A DNA stretch of 6,856 bases, from the NCBI GenBank assembly GCA_964347915.1, contig CAYGAM010000102.1:1-6856 (forward strand), written 5' to 3'. The notes beneath the pieces are model-generated. The model was not told where the DNA came from. It saw only the letters and a list, made by a program, of their open reading frames with translations, and did not search any database. A program made the translations under genes and the position numbers. This DNA is from CAYGAM01 sp964347915 (GTDB lineage: Archaea; Thermoproteota; Nitrososphaeria; Nitrososphaerales; Nitrosopumilaceae). Positions 4,785 to 6,856 of this stretch are shown piece after piece (within the stretch, counting starts at the first letter, position 1; the number at the start of each line of letters is the position of its first letter).

Positions 4785-5745
4785 GTGTATTGTACGGAAA
4801 TGATGTCGCCCAGTCATTTTCATCCTCCTCCGCCCATTCCGGGTTGCTTTCTCTGACTGCTTTGGTGGCCATCTTCCTATGGAACGCCTGCCACGGCGTT
4901 TCGCAGTTGTCAAAGTCAAGCGATCTGTGGAATCGTACCTTGTTGTAATAGTCGACGTAATCATCAAGGCTCTTGTAGTGCACCATCTCATCTTCCAGCG
5001 TTCTAAACCATCGTTCCAGCTTGCCGTTTGTCTGCGGGTGATACGGTCTTGAGTTTATCAATCCTATTCCTTTCTTCAGCAGTTCGTCTTCAAACAGCGT
5101 GGGCTTCCATGAGCCCTTGGGCATTCCGCGTTTTCTTGACGTAAAGCAGCTTCCATTATCGGACAGTATTGTAGCCGGCTTGTCGAATTTCAACATCGCA
5201 GCGCGCAGTGCCAGCACGGAATTATACGAAGTAGCTTCTGGAAACAAGAATGCGCCTGTCACGCACCTGGATGCATCATCCAAAAAAGCCACTAAATTGA
5301 GATTTTTTATGCGTAAGTTTTTCATAATATGCCAACCTGTGTGCCACATCGAATTGGAATGCTTGCGTTCGAATCGCACCCACTTGCGTCTTTTTGACTT
5401 GGCAGGCGACGGCGTTATCAGACCGTTCTCTTGCATGATTTTGTACACTGCACGGTAGCTTATATCTTGACCATCGTCTTTAAGGCGCTTTGCGGTGTAG
5501 TGCGCGCCCATCGTCTCCTTTTTGTAATGCCGAAGCGCCATGAGCGTCTGTGCATTTGTTATCTGAACTGGCTTTCTTCCTGCCGTGCTGATCTTATGCG
5601 GAGTGCCGGTTTTGAGAAACTCTGCATACAAGCGCTAGATGTGTCTTTGTGAGACGCCAATCGCTGCTGCAATCTCAGATGTCTTTCGTTCTTTCTTGCA
5701 CTCTCGTATTGCGTATAGTATCTTCTTGTCTGTCAGTCTTGTCAT
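4777..5745 (-). pseudogene. IS481-like DDE transposase with in-frame TAG and lost catalytic Asp
   Basis: Read from ATG 5743-5745, the gene encodes 322 codons. The N-terminal helix-turn-helix (MTRLTDKKILYAIRECKKER, then TSEIAAAIGVSQRHI) binds the ends; the rve/RNase H-like core should cut and join DNA. Codon 37 is TAG (5635-5637), inside the helix-turn-helix region; CAG (Gln) is one base away. After it, the frame is open for 284 residues. In the core, FLDDASRC (around residue 155 of the full frame), the second catalytic Asp in ILSDNGS (D196) and the Glu in TNGKLERWF (E244) are present. The first catalytic Asp, expected in a W-H-T-D-W motif 58-60 residues before D196, is Gly in WHTGW (residue 137, GGT at 5335-5337; GAT is one base away). 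A downstream restart at TTG 5629-5631 would lack the DNA-binding part. The stop codon lies outside the element. The copy is very likely inactive. Confidence 0.9.
4786..4807 (+). repeat. Left inverted end of the IS481-like element
   Basis: Twenty-two bases matching the complement of 5805-5826 with three mismatches. These bases also encode the last residues of the transposase (ATSFPYNT). Confidence 0.8.
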
Positions 5746-5766
5746 TTCTTTTGCTGATCTGTGGAG

Positions 5767-5773
5767 CTTAAAG
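5767..5773 (-). promoter_or_regulatory. Possible TATA box of the IS481-like transposase
   Basis: CTTTAAG on the minus strand, centred 25 bases before the ATG at 5745, which would give a leaderless mRNA, as for other archaeal insertion sequences. Confidence 0.35.
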
Positions 5774-5804
5774 TAGTCACCCGCATGCCTCCTGGCTACC
5801 AAGT

Positions 5805-5826
5805 GACATAATTTTCGTACACTACA
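5805..5826 (-). repeat. Right inverted end of the IS481-like element
   Basis: The complement reads TGTAGTGTACGAAAATTATG followed by TC, and matches 4786-4807 at 19 of 22 positions. Confidence 0.8.
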
Positions 5827-5828
5827 GT

Positions 5829-5840
5829 GTAATCAAGGAC
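5829..5840. repeat. Right 12-bp direct repeat (target duplication)
   Basis: GTAATCAAGGAC, identical to 4773-4784. Joining the flanks at this word rebuilds an uninterrupted site reading GATAATGCA, GTAATCAAGGAC, AGTAGTTCAG. Confidence 0.75.
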
Positions 5841-5851
5841 AGTAGTTCAGC

Positions 5852-5871
5852 TTTTGCCTAATTTTGCTTAA
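5852..5871. repeat. Two tandem 10-bp units upstream of the second transposase
   Basis: TTTTGCCTAA is followed directly by TTTTGCTTAA, one mismatch. It lies 61-80 bases before the ATG at 5932, in the A/T-rich leader that probably holds the left end and promoter of that element. It could be a transposase or RNA polymerase site; the element's exact left end cannot be fixed because its right end is outside the window. Confidence 0.4.
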
Positions 5872-5931
5872 TTATTGACAAATCTTATCCGATTTTTGGG
5901 CTGCCAGCCAGTCTTTTTCAGTTGATATTTA

Positions 5932-6856
5932 ATGGCGAGGCATACCTACCCTCCTTTGATCCAAAAAGAAGGGCAGATACGCAAACACAATGTAGGCGCA
6001 AGAGTCTTTAAACTATTCCAAATTGCATTGTCCGTCATTGACTTGCCCTTTTCTGGCAGCAGCAACGCGCAGTACGGACTCAAAGAGGCAACTGCCATGC
6101 TTTTTGCAATGTGCGAGAAGAAACGCTACTTCCGCAGTGCATCTGCGTATCTTCAAGACAAAATAAAATGTCCCAAAGCCGACTGGCTGTTACGGAAAAT
6201 CAAAACGTTTGAGCCAGAAATCATGTCGGCCCGGTGTGACGTAATGCTCTACACCACTTTAAAGTCGGCATTAAGGACAGCAAATATGCGTACCATTACA
6301 TCAATTACAGTTGCAATAGACAAGCATTTGATTCCGCGGTATGACAAGCCTGCCGATATGAGACACAACATGACAAAAGGCAAGTCAGAAAGCGGAACCA
6401 GTACTTTTGAAACATACATTACCGCCAAGATTGTAGCCGGATTCCTCGGGTTTAATCTTGCCTGCAATGTGGTGGACCGGGGCCATTTTGATGACGACTT
6501 TGTGCGTAAAATCGTCCAGAAATGCTTAAAGATCGGCATACCGATACGCGTATTTCTAATGGATAGAGAATTTTATTCAGTAGCTGTTATGAGAACCATG
6601 GTTGAGTTTGGCCAAAATTTCATCATGCCTGCAATTAAAAACAAGGGCATACAAAAAGCAATCAAGGAGCATGAGAAAGGAAAAAGAGGCGCCGTATCCG
6701 AGTATACTATGAAATCTCAGGATGGCCGCAAGTTTACATTTAATCTTGTCCTGGTATACAACGAAAAGGAAAAGGAGTATTTTGTTTTTGCAACAAATAC
6801 CATGTACAGCGATCCGGCCAGCATGCTGGAGCGCATTACGGAAGAATACAAGCAAA
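5932..6856 (+). CDS. ISH3/IS4-like DDE transposase, 3' end beyond the window
   Basis: From ATG 5932-5934 the plus strand is open for 308 codons to the right edge, with no stop. An in-frame TGA lies three codons upstream, so this is the first start. The N-terminal ~115 residues are helical and basic (EGQIRKHNVGARVFKLFQIA at 13-32), likely DNA binding. The RNase H-like core follows: TSITVAIDKHLIPRYDK (123-139), where D130 fits the first catalytic Asp, and IPIRVFLMDREFYSVAVM (203-220), where D211 fits the second; DREFYS resembles the motif of ISH3/IS4-type archaeal transposases. The catalytic Glu should lie beyond the window. Both visible Asp residues and an unbroken frame suggest an intact gene, unlike the IS481 copy next door. 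No clear TATA box is found at 25-30 bases; A/T-rich DNA lies further up. Minus-strand frames here are antisense shadows. The family name is a recognition by motif, not a search result. Confidence 0.85.
   Translation, partial: MARHTYPPLIQKEGQIRKHNVGARVFKLFQIALSVIDLPFSGSSNAQYGLKEATAMLFAMCEKKRYFRSASAYLQDKIKCPKADWLLRKIKTFEPEIMSARCDVMLYTTLKSALRTANMRTITSITVAIDKHLIPRYDKPADMRHNMTKGKSESGTSTFETYITAKIVAGFLGFNLACNVVDRGHFDDDFVRKIVQKCLKIGIPIRVFLMDREFYSVAVMRTMVEFGQNFIMPAIKNKGIQKAIKEHEKGKRGAVSEYTMKSQDGRKFTFNLVLVYNEKEKEYFVFATNTMYSDPASMLERITEEYKQ

Larger units (their letters stand above)
4785..5828 (-). mobile_element. IS481-like insertion sequence, complete but disabled
   Basis: The element is bounded by a 12-bp direct repeat on each side and by imperfect inverted ends: 4786-4807 (TGTATTGTACGGAAATGATGTC) against the complement of 5805-5826, 19 of 22 bases equal. 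Its length, about 1.04 kb, fits a one-gene IS481 element, with a single transposase gene on the minus strand. The outermost bases are unclear by one or two: the direct repeats place the ends at 4785 and 5828, while the inverted ends start cleanly with TGTA at 4786 and end with TACA at 5826. It inserted just outside the 5' region of the second transposase, in opposite orientation. Confidence 0.85.

Noticed and set aside
5367..5375. GTTCGAATC, identical to a tRNA T-loop word
   Set aside because: It lies inside the transposase gene and no acceptor or anticodon stem can be paired around it.
6249..6855. Two minus-strand frames at the right end
   Set aside because: Antisense to the ISH3/IS4-like transposase, which has clear DDE motifs.
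1..6856. CRISPR array, riboswitch, rRNA or tRNA gene
   Set aside because: No spaced direct repeats, no conserved RNA core and no RNA gene signature were found on either strand.

Overview
The window looks archaeal and most likely thaumarchaeal (ammonia-oxidising Nitrososphaera type). The reasons are an archaeal TIGR00300/ArgZ-AgrE-like ornithine cyclodeaminase, an archaeal-style UspA protein, TATA-box promoters lying about 25-30 bases before start codons (leaderless or short-leader transcripts), poly-T terminators, many small CxxC proteins, and IS481-like and ISH3/IS4-like insertion sequences. This is an inference from protein style and promoter layout; no rRNA or marker gene is present.

Layout. 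Bases 1-2407 are ordinary chromosome: a doubtful cysteine-rich frame running off the left edge (minus), a universal stress protein (322-747, plus), then a minus-strand pair made of a 115-residue protein of unknown function (2060-2407) and the ornithine cyclodeaminase-like enzyme (794-2020), probably one operon. Bases 2408-4785 are a low-density stretch of small genes and gene remnants: an orphan frame with a CxxCxxxC motif (2697-2924), a 98-residue helical protein (2876-3172), a small cysteine protein split by an in-frame TGA and starting in a 13-A run (3367-3564), an intact-looking 107-residue protein (3646-3969, plus), a possible small membrane protein (4100-4360), and a CxxC...CxxC protein broken by what looks like one extra A (4333-4603). 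Bases 4786-5828 are an IS481-like insertion sequence with 22-bp imperfect inverted ends and a 12-bp direct repeat on each side. From 5932 a second transposase, ISH3/IS4-like, runs off the right edge.

How it fits together. The first 2.4 kb carries stress and amino-acid metabolism functions. The rest looks like an insertion-prone, decaying region: three reading frames become longer, family-like proteins after one single-base correction each (TAG at 5635-5637, TGA at 3463-3465, an extra A near 4583-4585), and the IS481 transposase also seems to have lost its first catalytic Asp. I do not see a defence, CRISPR or biosynthetic system. The most interesting material is the cluster of small CxxC proteins, several of them broken, and the insertion sequence whose transposase stop codon lies in the duplicated target.
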